Shown piece by piece: positions 1-19,229 of a stretch of DNA of 64,000 nucleotides. The DNA is taken from contig CM056395.1 of NCBI GenBank assembly GCA_029718625.1, positions 25,623,899 to 25,687,898 of the forward strand, written 5' to 3'. The translations under genes and the position numbers were made by a program. Position 1 is the first letter of the stretch. Each line of letters opens with the position of its first letter. This DNA is from Synaphobranchus kaupii (Eukaryota; Chordata; Actinopteri; Anguilliformes; Synaphobranchidae). The notes below the pieces were generated by a model. The model was not told the DNA's origin and made no database searches. It saw only the letters and a program-made list of their open reading frames with translations.

Positions 1-243
1 ATAAGTATGCACTACAATGACATATGCATGCACTATGCTGGGATAAATATGCACTACAATCACATATGCATGCACTATGCTAGGATAAGTATGCACTACA
101 TTGAGATAAGAATGCACTATGTTGGAATAAGTATGCACTACAATGACATATGCATGCACTATGCTGGGATAAGTATGCACTACATTGAGATAAGAATGCA
201 CTATGCTGGGAGAAGTATGCAGTACGTTGAGATAAGTATGTAC
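1..243. repeat. 21-bp minisatellite in dtx4 intron
   Basis: About 11 units of a 21-bp motif, consensus close to gataagtatgcactacattga, with alternating variants (acaatgacat, tatgctggga). Because 21 is a multiple of three, the plus strand stays open and yields an 81-codon repeat reading frame with 7-residue periods (MHYNDIC, MHYAGIS). I regard that frame as a repeat artefact. The array lies just downstream of the dtx4 exon 2 splice donor, so it is intronic. Confidence 0.9.
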
Positions 244-273
244 AGCGAGTGAGCAAGGGGAAGGTGAGCTCAC

Positions 274-7480
<7,207 letters not shown>

Positions 7481-9786
7481 CGTATCCCTTGGGGGGGGGA
7501 AAGACAGCACTGGTTATTCGCACAAGTCGGGCAGCGTTAAAGTACGCACTTCTGTTGTGTTGTTACCCTTTTTCCATGGCCCTGCAGTCTAAATGGTACA
7601 TTTGCATATCTCTCGGGAAAAGACTAAATCTCTCCAGTTTATCTAGTTTTTCCACTTGGTTAGGTGATGTCTATTATAGCTATGATATTCAGAAATGATG
7701 CTAACTTACATTAAAACAATCAAAGTGAAACTCACATCTGCTACACAAATGGTTTGTGATTCACTGCCGCCGATTTAAAGGCTAAAGTGACAAAAAAGAA
7801 TCAATTGTCAAAAATCCCTAACGTCAATCAAATGTGAAGTTGTTGGGCAATTTATGAATTGATCGTTTGGATGTAGGTTATAGGCAAATTAGAAACTGTT
7901 CCATGTAATTTTATGTGACTCTTACGATGCTATCTTTTTGACGTTGACATTATTCACATAGGCTGTTATTCCGTTTTTTTCCAAATCGGGCACAGGTAAA
8001 TTTAAGAAAGCGTAACCTCGTAGTACAATCTGGAGGGCGTAGTACACATAATAGTGACACCCAACACCACGATAGGTAAGCTATTGCGACTACCCGTGAC
8101 TAATGCAAGTCTTTCACAAAAGAAAAAACGGGTTTAGCCGGCTTGACAAACGGATTCTGTACGCATCTGTATCCGAATAAATCTCCAATACCGCAGTGGT
8201 TGGGTGGCATTTCACATTTGCAACGTAGCCTATTTCTTGCAGGCAGACTTGCATCTCATCACCTCACCTGCCACTGTCTTGACCACCATTCCATTAGTTC
8301 CACGGTCGCCTATCTGTAAGCTATGTCGTGACATGAACTTGGGCCTAGCTCGCTTCTACATACGAATGTGTCTTTCAACTAGTCTACTGTAATGATGACA
8401 CAATTCTAAAATGTTGCAATGTTGTTAGCACAGATAACGGGCTATGTGCGGTTTGCTGTAGGCTACTTCTGATGCATATGCCTAGCCTACTACAGAAATT
8501 CGACACAAAAGGACTATCGTTAAGTATGGTAGTTAACGCATGGTACAAAATAAAATAAACAGGGTGAAAGGTAGGCTATGCAACCAGAAACAAACTAGGC
8601 TACGTCGGTAACCCTTCTCTTAGGTCTTAGTTAGATATCGACAGCCTATGTCAAAACCATCAATGCAACGAAGTAATAATGCCCATACTGTATCAGTTGG
8701 GAGAACATACGCGGACCAACCACTGTACAAGAACGTGCGTTTGTGCTATGCGTTAGTGACAGAACATCCTCACGTAGTGAGCTATGCACACAAATCCGTA
8801 TTATCCTTTTCATTTATCAACGCTTGCTCTCAAATTATAATGCTTTTAAAAAGATAGACTAGCCTACCATACGTCGCTATCTATAAAAAAGAAAAATCGA
8901 ATGCTGTAGGCTACTCCCTAAATGGCCTACATAATTGAGCATAATCACCAGTTGCTTTAGGTCCTTGTTGTCAAAACGGGTTTTTCTGTCAATAATCGAA
9001 GCCAAGGCGGCGGACAACTCTTGTCAGCCTGTCGGGTTTTCCGTTTGTCCGTCCAGTCGCTCCATACGGAAGGATTGTAACAATAACAAATACGAAGACG
9101 ACTGAAATAAAACGCAGACCCAACTGAACGAACGGGATTTATGTGTCGTAGCCTATATTGTGAAAATATGGCCAGTTTTCCCCTATGCCTCCATTAAAAT
9201 GGCACCGAGAGGCAATAAAAAGGACCCATTTTTACGATGCAGTACCCGCCTGGTATAGTTTCTGTGAGTCTTATTTCAGAGTTTCATTCTTCGGTATTCC
9301 AAAACCGGAATCCATTTCCCTGTCCTATCAGTTCCCCTGGCTAGAGGAGTCTGATGTTGAAAAGTGCGAGTTATGGTACTCCCGTGCCTTGGTGTTCGCT
9401 CAGCCCACTGTCACGCCCAAACCCAACAAATTAGGACACAGCTAACCAATCATATGCATAAAGACACGCCCCTTGACTACCAAAACACACCGCCTACCTC
9501 CACATGTAAAGAACGAGGTCTATTTGGCAGTGTTATTTTTCATTACGAGCTGTTACAATCTATATTATGCAACCTCCTTGATGCAAGATGCACGCTATTA
9601 ATTATCTTAACTCGACGTCTCCAGTTTCATGCGAACAGACATAGGCTATTCATGTCATTTCATATTATAATTTAAAACAATAATAGTGAAAACGTAGGCT
9701 AATTGAACGTAGTTTACGGTATAATTAAAGTGACATTACACTGTACTCTCCTTTACAGTGCGATACTACAGAGTACTGTACCACAT
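7481..9786. other. Spacer upstream of dtx4
   Basis: This contains the dtx4 5' UTR and promoter, which I cannot delimit. The rest is unique-looking AT-rich DNA with frequent short taggcta / tagccta motifs. Short open frames here show no recognisable protein. Confidence 0.55.
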
Positions 9787-9859
9787 GGCTCCATAGCTCA
9801 GGGGTTAGAGCACTGGTCTTGTAAACCAGGGGTCGCGAGTTCAAATCTCGCTGGGGCCT
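9787..9859 (+). tRNA. tRNA-Thr (TGT anticodon)
   Basis: The 73-base sequence starts GGCTCCATAGCTCAGGGGTT. The acceptor stem GGCTCCA pairs with TGGGGCC. The anticodon arm is CTGGT-CTTGTAA-ACCAG with anticodon TGT, and the T arm carries GTTCAAATC, the B box. The A box is TAGCTCAGGGG. No CCA is encoded, as usual in eukaryotes. A T-run at about 9867 can serve as pol III terminator. It matches the standard vertebrate tRNA-Thr-TGT. Confidence 0.97.
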
Positions 9860-10206
9860 GGGCGATGTTTTTCACGTTGTTATGTATAGTTTCTTTCATT
9901 CATATGCCCCTTGTGGTGGGCCACGGCGTATCCTTGGTTTTCTTCACCTTTACTTGTAGATATGCAGCACCTGGCTGTACCCCTACCCCTGGCCAGTGAG
10001 GTTACCCAGGGATACCTCGCTAGATGTGGTCACCCATCTTTAAACACCATCAACAAGAGCCTGCTTCTTTTGGTTCTTTATATTCTTGTTATTGTTTAAT
10101 ACATGTACTCTTATTGAAAATATTTTTGTAATGCATACTTAATATTGTGATCGACCGAGGGCGGGCCAATCAGGACAGCGCCAGTGTAACATCGCAAAGT
10201 GAAATG

Positions 10207-10540
10207 ATAAATTAAATTCCAAACGTACATATTTGCCAGGCGGATAAAATCTACCAGCGGTATTTTAGCTAACCAGGCACTCTTAATGTGTCATGATCCT
10301 ATTACTCGGAAAAACCAACCACGCAGCCTGAGCGCCATTTTTGCTTCCATTCCTTTCCAATCAGCTCTGCCCCGTCCATTTCTAACCAATCAAATATCCC
10401 CGTCTCTGCGCTTCATTTCTTACCAATGGGGAGTCAGGACTCGTCATGCCCGTCCATTTCTTAACCAATCAAATCTCCCCATCTCTGCACTCCATTTCTT
10501 ACCAATCAGGACTCGACATGCCCGTCCATTTCTTACCAAG
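10207..10540. repeat. Left arm of a widely spaced inverted repeat, with a CCAAT-box array
   Basis: The segment with gccaggcggataaaat, tattttagctaac, gccatttttgcttcc and ctgccccgtccatttcta is found in reverse complement at 14408-14630. Inside the arm five CCAAT boxes stand at 10357, 10386, 10423, 10465 and 10502, and the block cccgtccatttctta with accaatca is repeated in tandem with a unit of about 68 bp. It may be the end of a large DNA transposon, or two copies of one unrecognised element. Confidence 0.75.
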
Positions 10541-10811
10541 AGGAAAAGCAAGGAAAGAGTAGACGAAAAAGGGAGAAAAAAGAGACATTTGAAGAGTTTA
10601 TGCTTCTTGTGCTCGTGTCTGGTGTTTCGGTGAAGCAATTTTCGAAAAAAACATTATTTAAAATCACTAGCCTACATTTTTTCCATTTTAGGGGAACATC
10701 AATGGGGACGCAAAGGTTCGACCCCCACCTGCAACATATAGAAATAGAAATGTGTATAAACGTAAGCTCTATTTTTTTTAACATTTCTTTTTATGTTTTC
10801 CAGCCACTTTT

Positions 10812-11872
10812 CCTTTGTCACTGTCTCTGTGTTTGGGCAGTATATTGTGCCTTTGTACTGGCTCTGTGTTTGGGCAGTATATTGTGCCTTTGTACTGGCT
10901 CTGTGTTTGGGCAGTATATTGTGCCTTTGTACTGGCTCTGTGTTTGGGCAGTATATTGTGCCTTTGTACTGTCTCTGTGTTTTGGCAGTATATTGTGCCT
11001 TTGTACTGTCTCTGTGTTTGGGCAGTATATTGTGCCTTTGTACTGGCTCTGTGTTTGGGCAGTATATTGTGCCTTTGTACTGGCTCTGTGTTTGGGCAGT
11101 ATATTGTGCCTTTGTACTGGCTCTGTGTTTGGGCAGTATATTGTGCCTTTGTACTGTCTCTGTGTTTGGGCAGTATATTGTGCCTTTGTACTGGCTCTGT
11201 GTTTGGGCAGTATATTGTGCCTTTGTACTGGCTCTGTGTTTGGGCAGTATATTGTGCCTTTGTACTGGCTCTGTGTTTGGGCAGTATATAGTGCCTTTGA
11301 CACTGTCTTTGTGATTGGGCAGTATATTGTGCCTTTGACACTGTCTCTGTGTTTGGGCAGTATATTGTGCCTTTGACACTGTCTCTGTGTTTGGGCAGTA
11401 TATTGTGCCTTTGACACTGTCTCTGTGTTTGGGCAGTATATTGTGCCTTTGTACTGTCTCTGTGTTTGGGCAGTATATTGTGCCTTTGTACTGTCTCTGT
11501 GTTTGGGCAGTATATTGTGCCTTTGACACTGTCTCTGTGTTTGGGCAGTATATTGTGCCTTTGACACTGGCTCTGTGTTTGGGCAGTATATTGTGCCTTT
11601 GACACTGTCTCTGTGTTTGGGCAGTATATTGTGCCTTTGTACTGGCTCTGTGTTTGGGCAGTATATTGTGCCTTTGTACTGTCTCTGTGTTTGGGCAGTA
11701 TATTGTGCCTTTGTACTGTCTCTGTGTTTGGGCAGTATATTGTGCCTTTGTACTGGCTCTGTGTTTGGGCAGTATATTGTGCCTTTGTACTGGCTCTGTG
11801 TTTGGGCAGTATATTGTGCCTTTGTACTGGCTCTGTGTTTGGGCAGTATATTGTGCCTTTGTACTGGCTCTG
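10812..11872. repeat. 37-bp minisatellite, about 28 units
   Basis: The unit is tgtgtttgggcagtatattg then tgcctttgtactggctc (37 bp); a 38-bp variant has gacactgtctc. The minus-strand unit has no stop codon in any frame, so a 404-codon open frame runs through it, and 37 not being a multiple of three makes the frames rotate. No ribosomal or protein-family signal is visible; I treat it as non-coding. Confidence 0.95.
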
Positions 11873-14407
11873 CCCTGTTGTCTCAGTTCTGAAATTGCCC
11901 ACATTTTCTGCATGAATTTGCAGTTACGTTCTTACTGGATGACAGGTGGGCTACTCTGTAGCCAGTGCATCTAAGGGTACTCATAAGGTCAATGTCCAGG
12001 ACCTGCTGCATCCCTCTTATGAATACCACACCCAGTTAGCTGCCGGTCACATTCTGGACAAAGTAACATGGCCGTCTACTGGTAGTAGGGCATCCACACC
12101 AGGAGACATGTGGTTGAAAAAACGCTCTGGTGTGGGAGCATAGGCGGCCTTTGCTATGTTTCATTAGTTTCACCTGAAACGGGCCTCTCAACTGAAAGGA
12201 GCCTCGCCTCAATCATAAACTGAAAAAAAGTATTTATATAATTTAAAAAATAAAAATCACAGTGAATAAAAGAACCCGCCGACCCAGTAGTTTTCCCATT
12301 CAGCCACTGTAGGCGCTGTTCCTAAATTAAGCTATTTCAGTGATGCGATTGCTTCTTATTTTTCTGTAGGCTAGTCTATGGATCTGACCATTTCTGACCC
12401 ACATCAAAACACTTGCTGCTAGCTACGATGTCAGAATTATCACATAGCCTACAGTAGATTCATAATACCACATAACAGTTCTGTGCATAATTCGCATAAA
12501 ATACGTAGCCTAATGTATTTATATACTTTTAAAAGTATGTGTTTTTACATAACAGCAACGTATTACAGCCGCGAGTGCGATAGGTAGCGCTGTGGAAACA
12601 TCAACGTTGCTGGGCAGTGGCAAAATGTAATAAGAGAATCTCTTCAACATTCAACAGAAACCAGTTGTAGAATCGTTATACGAGGTAGGATATTTGGTTC
12701 CTTAATCTGTTTATCAGCGATTTGTAGAAAAAAAAAAGTTAACGTTATACCGAAAGTAGCCTACATTGGGTAGGCCTACGCAAAGGAAGACACCGAATGT
12801 GTATTTGTAACAGTTTCAACTTTTTAATAATAGCCTATAGGCTAGCCTATTATTGTTCCTATATCGGAACAAACATTTGTGTAGTGTGTAATATCGGTTT
12901 TATGCATGTTATTGTCTGACTGTGGCAAGATGGTTGTAAACGGGTTTTGTATGCACAAGCGGCGACACTGTAGGAATCCCGCATTGGAATTTTGAGGGTT
13001 TAAAGTTGTTTACAATTTCAGAGAAATACGAATAGGCTATTATAATTGGGACATTGACGACTAGGCTAGCACCGTAGGGCTGATAGCCTGCGTGTTCGTG
13101 GCGAAAGAGTGCATTGCGCTTGGTGCAGCATTTGTTCTAGCCTAGTTATAGTCCAATGATTATTATTTTTGAAAGCTAAAGGTTGTAAATCTAAATGTTT
13201 TTTGAAACGGGCCTCCAAATGGCAAAGTCCGCCTATGTGTGGGAGCCTGGTTGTAGATCGGAGCTGGGGCAGGTGGTTCATACCACAGCTCCAGGTCACT
13301 CCGCAGCCTATGGTTTTCCCACAGTGTGGATGAAATCCATTTCTGGTTTGGCAGAGTGATGCCTCGCCTCGTTTTAGAGGGTAACTAAAATGAATCTTCC
13401 AGAGGCCAAGAGGGGATGGAGATGGAGGGAGAGAATGAAACGTCAGGATAAGGGAAAAAAGGCACACAAAAAAAAACAAAAAAAAAAACATTACAAAATC
13501 TAATTGATGTGTTGTTAAAACGGTAAAGAGATCAGTAGTGGGAAATTTTAATTTTGGTATATATTCACAATTCCTAAATTGATTGGTGGCTGTGGGGAGG
13601 ATGTGCGCGAGGTAGCTGCAGTGGGGACAGAGGGAACAGGAGCAAGTGATGTGGCTGGTCCAGCTTCACGGACTGACGCAGAGGTTGCACTGCTGTTGGG
13701 CTGAGCCAATTAAATAGAAAAAATATCCATTATAATCAATACAAACTATCTCCACATATATATTATTTATGTCCATCAGTCAGCTATATTAACATTACCG
13801 TCACAGAGTGGAATTCACAGACACAGGTCTCTGGTCCCCCAATCAGAGGTGTCTGTCCCCTCAGCTGGACTGGACACTTCTCTATCGGTCAGAAGTCAAA
13901 ATTACAAAATTGGGCCTTTATGTACTGGCATGCCAAACAGCTACAACGTCATGTAATGATAAAGTGATGTTTCCTTTAAAAAAACACATTTAACTGTTTT
14001 ACATGGTCTGACGTGTTGCGTCAGTTTTACCTTTTGGTAGTAAACTCATAATCTCCCATGGAAGGGAGTTTGTTATGTAGGCTAGCCAATATTGCATCTA
14101 GGCGTGCCAATGTAAAATAATTATCATACCACATTTATGCATCCATCAAAGTTACTATGGAGTATATGTGACTTGATTTGTGTTCAACTCATGCTCGTCT
14201 AACAGGGAATTACTGTCAGTCCAAGGAGCTTAATTTTATTTGTCTTATCTCAACTAGACTAGACTATGCAACTACAGTTATAGGACATATTTCAATTAAT
14301 TTAATGCAGCAGTCTTGAGAAATCACGTTATATCACTGACCTGCCTCGATGCGTTTAAAAACAACAAAAAAGTTTCGTTGCCACATTTTAGAGGCAAGAA
14401 ATTGATG
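11873..14407. other. Unassigned spacer inside the inverted repeat
   Basis: AT-rich DNA between the 37-bp array and the right repeat arm. Frames are short. A minus-strand 141-codon frame at 13066-13491 has low-complexity ends and matches no family I know. If the flanking arms are transposon ends this would be its interior, but I see no transposase. Confidence 0.5.
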
Positions 14408-14630
14408 GGCATGACGAGTCCCGATCCCGATTGGTAAGAAATGGAGCGCAGAGACGGGGAGATTTTATTGGTTAGAAATGGACGGGGCAGAGCATGCGAT
14501 TGGAAAGAAATGCAAGCAAAAATGGAGCTTGGGCTGTCTGGTTGTTTTGGTTATTTGGTTGTTAGCTAAAATACCCCTGGTATATTTTATCCGCCTGGTA
14601 AATCTTTACGTTTGGGATTTAATTTATGTA
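14408..14630. repeat. Right arm of the widely spaced inverted repeat
   Basis: Reverse complement of 10207-10455, with gggcatgacgagtcccgat, attggtaagaaatggagcgc, ggacggggcagagcatgcga and tttatccgcctgg. By eye the arms are roughly 80 percent alike. The inverted CCAAT (attgg) motifs recur here. tRNA genes stand outside both arms. Confidence 0.75.
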
Positions 14631-14887
14631 TTTTCTGTGATAGCTTCTGTGAAGCTTTGCTGGTTCGTCATTTGCGATTATCTTCACGAATGCTTTACAG
14701 ACTCCTGGGGTCTTGGGTTAAATATTTAATCCTTTAGATAGCTGTATCATTTCTAAAGATCAGTCTTTCAGATTATATCGTACTTGATGAAAATGTAGGC
14801 TATAGCAGTGCCTGGTACACGAGATTCTTAGCCAAAAGTCTACCTAGTGCAGTGTACATAATGTACCTTGCCACCTGTCCTGGAAGA

Positions 14888-14960
14888 GCCCGGATAGCTC
14901 AGTCGGTAGAGCATCAGACTTTTAATCTGAGGGTCCAGGGTTCAAGTCCCTGTTCGGGCG
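14888..14960 (+). tRNA. tRNA-Lys (TTT anticodon)
   Basis: 73 bases starting GCCCGGATAGCTCAGTCGGT and ending TGTTCGGGCG. The acceptor stem is GCCCGGA with TTCGGGC (one G-T pair). The anticodon arm is CAGAC-TTTTAAT-CTG with anticodon TTT. A and B boxes are TAGCTCAGTCGG and GTTCAAGTCC. A run of T right after base 14962 is a clear pol III terminator. Matches vertebrate tRNA-Lys-TTT. Confidence 0.97.
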
Positions 14961-15315
14961 GAATTTTTTTTTTTACACTCTTCCAGTTATTGCAGTTAAT
15001 ACATAGTGTTTAAATATTGACATAGTGTTTCAATATTGAACTAATTTCGGTTTCGGTACAAATCGTAGCCTACAAATCGCATCTTTCTATAATGAACTAC
15101 AACTACCAATGAAGTTCCCTCACAGGAAAATAAAAGTTATTTATTCTATTCTATAAAAAGCTTTATTGTTGCTGTGGAGGGTGGGAGGAAGAGCGGATGA
15201 CGATGATTTGGCTCACCATTAGTTCTATGGTTTAACTGACAAGAACAGCAAACGTATAGGCCTACGAGTATTTTGAAAACTGGCAAATGCTTTATAATTT
15301 TATGTATAAAAGTGT

Positions 15316-15388
15316 CGCCCAACGTGGGGCTCGAACCCACGACCCTGAGATTAAGAGTCTCATGCTCTACCGACTGAGCTAGCCGGGC
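15316..15388 (-). tRNA. tRNA-Lys (CTT anticodon)
   Basis: On the minus strand the sequence starts GCCCGGCTAGCTCAGTCGGT and ends CACGTTGGGCG, 73 bases. The anticodon loop is CTCTTAA with anticodon CTT. A and B boxes are intact. It lies 355 bp from the Lys-TTT gene and points the other way. Matches vertebrate tRNA-Lys-CTT. Confidence 0.97.
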
Positions 15389-16525
15389 TACGATGTGGGG
15401 CATAATTTATGTATCATTTTACGAATTAAAATATTTTGGTATAGAGCAAATGTGAATATCATTCGTTTTATGTAAAATACTTCCAGTCTAGTGTTAAAAA
15501 TGTAATGCCATTAGTGTTTTTCCTCTTCTTCTTTTTTACAAGCTGGGTTTCTACGTGTCCCTTGAGTATAACGTGTAACATTATTTTGTAGGCTACATAC
15601 TGCCATCGTCTGGTGAATTAGGGTATTACTATACAAAGGGCCAGCCGAAATTCCATACCAGCAGGTGTCACTGTAGGCACACTATTTTAATAAATAATTC
15701 GATAAAACAGCGCAGATGCGTCACCATTTATACTCTCAACGATTAATTAGAACATGTCAATATTATGAACAGTTGTGAAATAAGTTGTGAAACGTGAACA
15801 AAATATAAAATGGATACACCAAAGGACATCTTGAAGAATTATTAGACAGAGTGTAATAATAACTATTTAATTGTTTCATTAATTCAGAAAATTGCAATCA
15901 TAACACACCTGAAAAAGGACAATCAACAAGAATTTCACAAATAAATATATCAACAGCAAAAACTGCCATTTTAAGGACAGGTGTTGACTGTTGAGTGAAC
16001 GCAGTCATATTTTTAATTGAAACACTGTGGGCCTATAACTGATAAAGAAGGGTCACGTCTTAAACAACACCGTTGTAGATCAAGTCCTATCTTGATTTGC
16101 AACAGTATCAAATAACCAAACACCATCTAGTCTGAAAATCTCAGGGGGTCCACATGGTGATTGATGCCACTGCAAAGTTCCAGTTCCAGGGCATCAGCCA
16201 AGATTTCAAGCCCCTTCCTGCCAACCCTAAACCCAGCAACCTGCATCTTCCAGCCACCTGAACTACAGCCCACAACATTCCACCATCACTACCAAAGCCT
16301 TTCCATGGCTGACTGCAGATGTTTTCTTCTACGAGCCCTTTTCTCTTTTACATTGTGATATATCTATACAATAAAGCTAAAAAATAAAAAAAAGTATTGA
16401 AAAAAACAAGAACAACCTAAACAAAACAATACAGGCCTGTAAATGATGACTGTAGGCTATAGGCTACTCCGCGCATAGCCTATAGCCGTTTCTGTCCAAA
16501 GGTATCACAGGAAGGGGAATACATA
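15389..16525. other. Spacer without recognised features
   Basis: AT-rich sequence between the tRNA-Lys-CTT gene and the Tc1-like MITE. Open frames are under 70 codons. No gene or repeat family recognised. Confidence 0.55.
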
Positions 16526-17459
16526 CAGTGAGCACCATAATTCATTGGACAGTGACATGTTTTTTGTTATTTTGGTTCTGTATACTCTAGCACTTTGAGT
16601 TTGAAAGGATACAATGACAATGAGGTTGAAGTGCAGACTGTCAGCTTTAATTTGAGGTTTATTTTCATCCATATCAGATGAGCCGTTTAGAAATTATAGA
16701 ACCTTTTGTACGTAGTTCCCCCCATTTTCGGGCATCAAAAAATATTGGACAGTTTAACATAACGTAGAATAAAGTAATCGTTTTTAATAATTGGTCGCAT
16801 ATCCTTTGCATGCCATGACTTCCTGATGTCTGTGACCCAACAATATCAAAAGACACTTGATATCTTATTTTCTGGTACTCTTACAAGCGATACTATAACT
16901 TCTCTGCATTTGAATGGATCTCTATGGGAATTGGGGGGTGGGACTAGATTTAGCTGTAAATTATGCTGGAACAGTATGGAATACATGGTTTGTAAAATTG
17001 CTGTAAGTCATCAAGGGTCTGAGGTATCAAACGAGCCTCAAACCATCACTCTGCTGCCAGATATGCAGTAGATATGGATGGATCACTTTAAAGGTTGTTT
17101 CTCCTGACAAATTTTCCTATTGAACTCTATGGAAAAATAAGTCAGGAGAAGAAAGCCTTCAAGTTATCCATCCATATCTACTGCATATCTGGCAGCAGAG
17201 TGATGGTTTAAGGCTTGTTTGATACGTCAGACCATTGATGACTTTTGCCATTTAGCCAACCATGTGTTCCATACTGTTCCAGTGTAATTTACAGCTAAAT
17301 CTAGTCATCTATATATTGGATGAAAATATCATCACATTAAAGCTGACAGTCTACACTTTAACCTCATTGTCATTGTATCCTTTCAAACTCAAAGTGCTAG
17401 AGTACAGAACCTAAATAGCAAAAAATGTTTCACTGTCCAAAGAATTATGGTGCTCACTG
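16526..17459. mobile_element. Tc1/mariner-like MITE with long TIRs, carrying a nested MITE
   Basis: The ends are inverted copies: cagtgagcaccataattcat at the left and ggtgctcactg at the right, with further inverted blocks ttgagtttgaaaggatac / gtatcctttcaaactcaa and tgcagactgtcagcttt. TA dinucleotides flank both ends (16524-16525, 17460-17461), as for Tc1/mariner insertions. There is no transposase frame. Its middle is occupied by MITE family C at about 16893-17312. Confidence 0.82.
16893..17312. mobile_element. Palindromic MITE, family C, full copy (nested)
   Basis: The left arm has gcatttgaatggatctctat, gattagctg-type and ctggaacagtatggaatac blocks, and the right arm returns as gttccatactgttccag and ttacagctaaatctagt. 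The centre is gtttctcctgac ... gtcaggagaa. It interrupts the Tc1-like MITE, so it inserted later. Confidence 0.75.
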
Positions 17460-17463
17460 TATA

Positions 17464-18477
17464 CAGTGCCCTCCACAATTATTGGCACTCCTGGTAAAAA
17501 TGAGTAAAAAGGGTTATAAAAAATTCACCTTTTGGTGACTTAGCTTAATCTCACATTGAAAAAATGAGAAAAATCCTACCTTTAATTGAAGTAAATTTAT
17601 TCTGAGAAAAAAAACTACCATTAGACGTCACCTCCATGCTAACAAATAATTTGGAAGGCATGCCAGAAAAAATTATTTCCTGTCATTTCCCCAGAAACGT
17701 AAGCGCCTGGAGTTTGCTAAACGCTACTGGAACTTTGACTGGAACCTTGACTGGAACCGTGTTCTATGGTCAGATGAAACTAAAATTGAGGTTTTCGGCA
17801 ACCAACACTCAAGGTGGGTTTGGCGTAAAAAAAAGGATGGCTATACCGAAACTAACCTGATCCCCACTGTTAAGTATGGTGGAGATTCCGTGATTTTTCT
17901 CCAAAGGCCCTGGGAACCTTGTTAGGGTAAATGGCATCATGAACTCCATGAAATACCAGGAAATTTTAAATCTGAATCTGGCTGCCTCTGCCAGGAAACT
18001 AAAACTGGGTCGTCGTTGGATCTTCCAGCAGGACAATGATCCAAAACATATGTCCAAATCAACACAAAGATGGTTAACTGAACACAAAATCAAGCTTCTG
18101 CCATGGCCATCTCAGTCCCCTGACCTAAACCCCATTGAAAACCTGTGGGCTGAGCTGAAGAGGAGAGTGCACAAGAGAGGACCTAGGACTCTGGATGATC
18201 TGGAGAGATTCAGTAAAGACGAATGGTCTCAGATTCCTTGCTCTGTATTCTCCAACCTTATTAGATGTTACGGGAGAAGACTCAGTGCTGTTTTATTGGC
18301 AAAGGGAGGTTGTACAAAGGGTGCCAATAATTGTGACACACATGGTTTTGTTCAAAATAATAATAATTTTTTTTTTTTTCTCAGAATAAATTTACTTCAA
18401 TTAAAGATCTTTTTTTGTCAGTGTGAGATTAAGCTAATTCACCAAACGGTGATTTTTTTATAACCCTTTTTACTCAT
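17464..18477 (+). mobile_element. Defective Tc1-family transposon
   Basis: The left end is cagtgccctccacaattatt after a TA. The block gagtaaaaagggttataaaa at the left returns inverted as ttataaccctttttactcat at 18458-18477, and aagtaaatttattctgaga returns as tctcagaataaatttactt. The outermost 36 or so bases of the right TIR are missing, and the 5' third of the transposase gene is deleted, so the copy cannot move by itself. It abuts the preceding MITE, the two TA sites lying side by side. Confidence 0.9.
17640..18345 (+). pseudogene. Tc1 transposase remnant
   Basis: The N-terminal helix-turn-helix part is absent. A first segment (17690-17930) encodes, across frame breaks, the RKRLEFAKRYWNFDW and WSDETKIEVFG type motifs; it also has a 12-base duplication of the ctggaac(c) block. 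From 17939 the frame is clean and holds RRWIFQQDNDPKH and PDLNPIENLWAELKRRV, giving the second Asp and the Glu of a DD34E catalytic triad (34 residues between). The C terminus CTKGANNCDTHGF is typical. A fossil, not an active gene. Confidence 0.9.
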
Positions 18478-18600
18478 CTATATATACATAATATGCATAT
18501 GATAAACCACATATATGATACGTTTGTAAATATATTTATATATAAATGCATATTCTACATATCGTATGCCTCACTGCAACCTCTCAAGCAGTTCTCTAAA

Positions 18601-18835
18601 GCAGGGGAGTCCAATCTTAACCAAACAGGGCTGGTGTGGGTGCAGGTTTATGTCTTAGCCCAGCACTAAGACACCCGATTCTGCTTATCAAGGTCTTGCT
18701 AGAAGACTATGACTAGTGAACTACTTGAATCAGGTGTCGTAGCGCTGGGGTAAAAACAAAAACCTGCACCCACACACCGGCCCTTTTCCGAGAAGATTGG
18801 ACACGCCTGTTCTAAGGTCATTAAGGTTTGACTAT
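18601..18835. mobile_element. Palindromic MITE, family B, copy 2 (inverted relative to copy 1)
   Basis: Starts ggggagtccaatcttaacca and ends gattggacacgcctgttcta. Similarity to the 2.3 kb copy extends into the outer segment (aaggtttg / caaacctt), so the element boundary lies beyond the obvious palindrome. It sits 54 bp left of the DIRS element. Confidence 0.75.
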
Positions 18836-18934
18836 TTAAAACAGTCCCTGCCGCAAAAGATCATGAAAAGAATGCGTCAAGACGAAAACTTTAGGTTACT
18901 GTCGTAACCCCGGTTCTCTGAAACATCGAGTGGA

Positions 18935-19113
18935 GAGATCCACCTATGGGAATGACATCCGGTCATGACCACCGCAGAAGCATCCAATTGCACCACGTCT
19001 GGCCCTGACAGACAGTAGCGTGTCCAATGCGAAGGAGGCTCCCGCCCTCCTTGTACAAGCATATAGGACACTACAACGCTACTTCTCTTCAGTGAACATA
19101 TTCGCTTCTCGCG
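18935..19113. repeat. DIRS left inverted terminal repeat
   Basis: Runs from gagatccacctatgggaatg to attcgcttctcgcg and matches 24581-24757 in reverse complement almost base for base, with a few small differences near gtgaacat / gttgacat. Outside it, 18890-18934 is the left unique edge. Confidence 0.92.
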
Positions 19114-19134
19114 CGCAGCAAGCAGGGCAATGTT

Positions 19135-19229
19135 GGTGGATCTCTCCACTCGATGTTTCAGAGAACCGGGGTTACGACAGTAACCTAAAGTTCTCTTTCA
19201 TCATCTCGTTTCGAGATCCACCTATGGGA
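19135..19229. repeat. DIRS internal complementary region (ICR)
   Basis: Bases 19135-19189 are the reverse complement of the left edge (18890-18945: ggttactgtcgtaacccc block). Bases 19190-19229 are the reverse complement of the right edge (gatgatgaaagagaac), with a mismatch in aaacaagatg / aaacgagatg. The point where the two meet, around 19189, marks the circle junction. This is what allows the ends to be rebuilt in the known DIRS replication model. Confidence 0.9.

Noticed and set aside
10699..11913. 404-codon minus frame as a repeat protein
   Set aside because: Built of a 37-bp satellite unit without family similarity; all frames rotate, so no conserved reading frame is implied.
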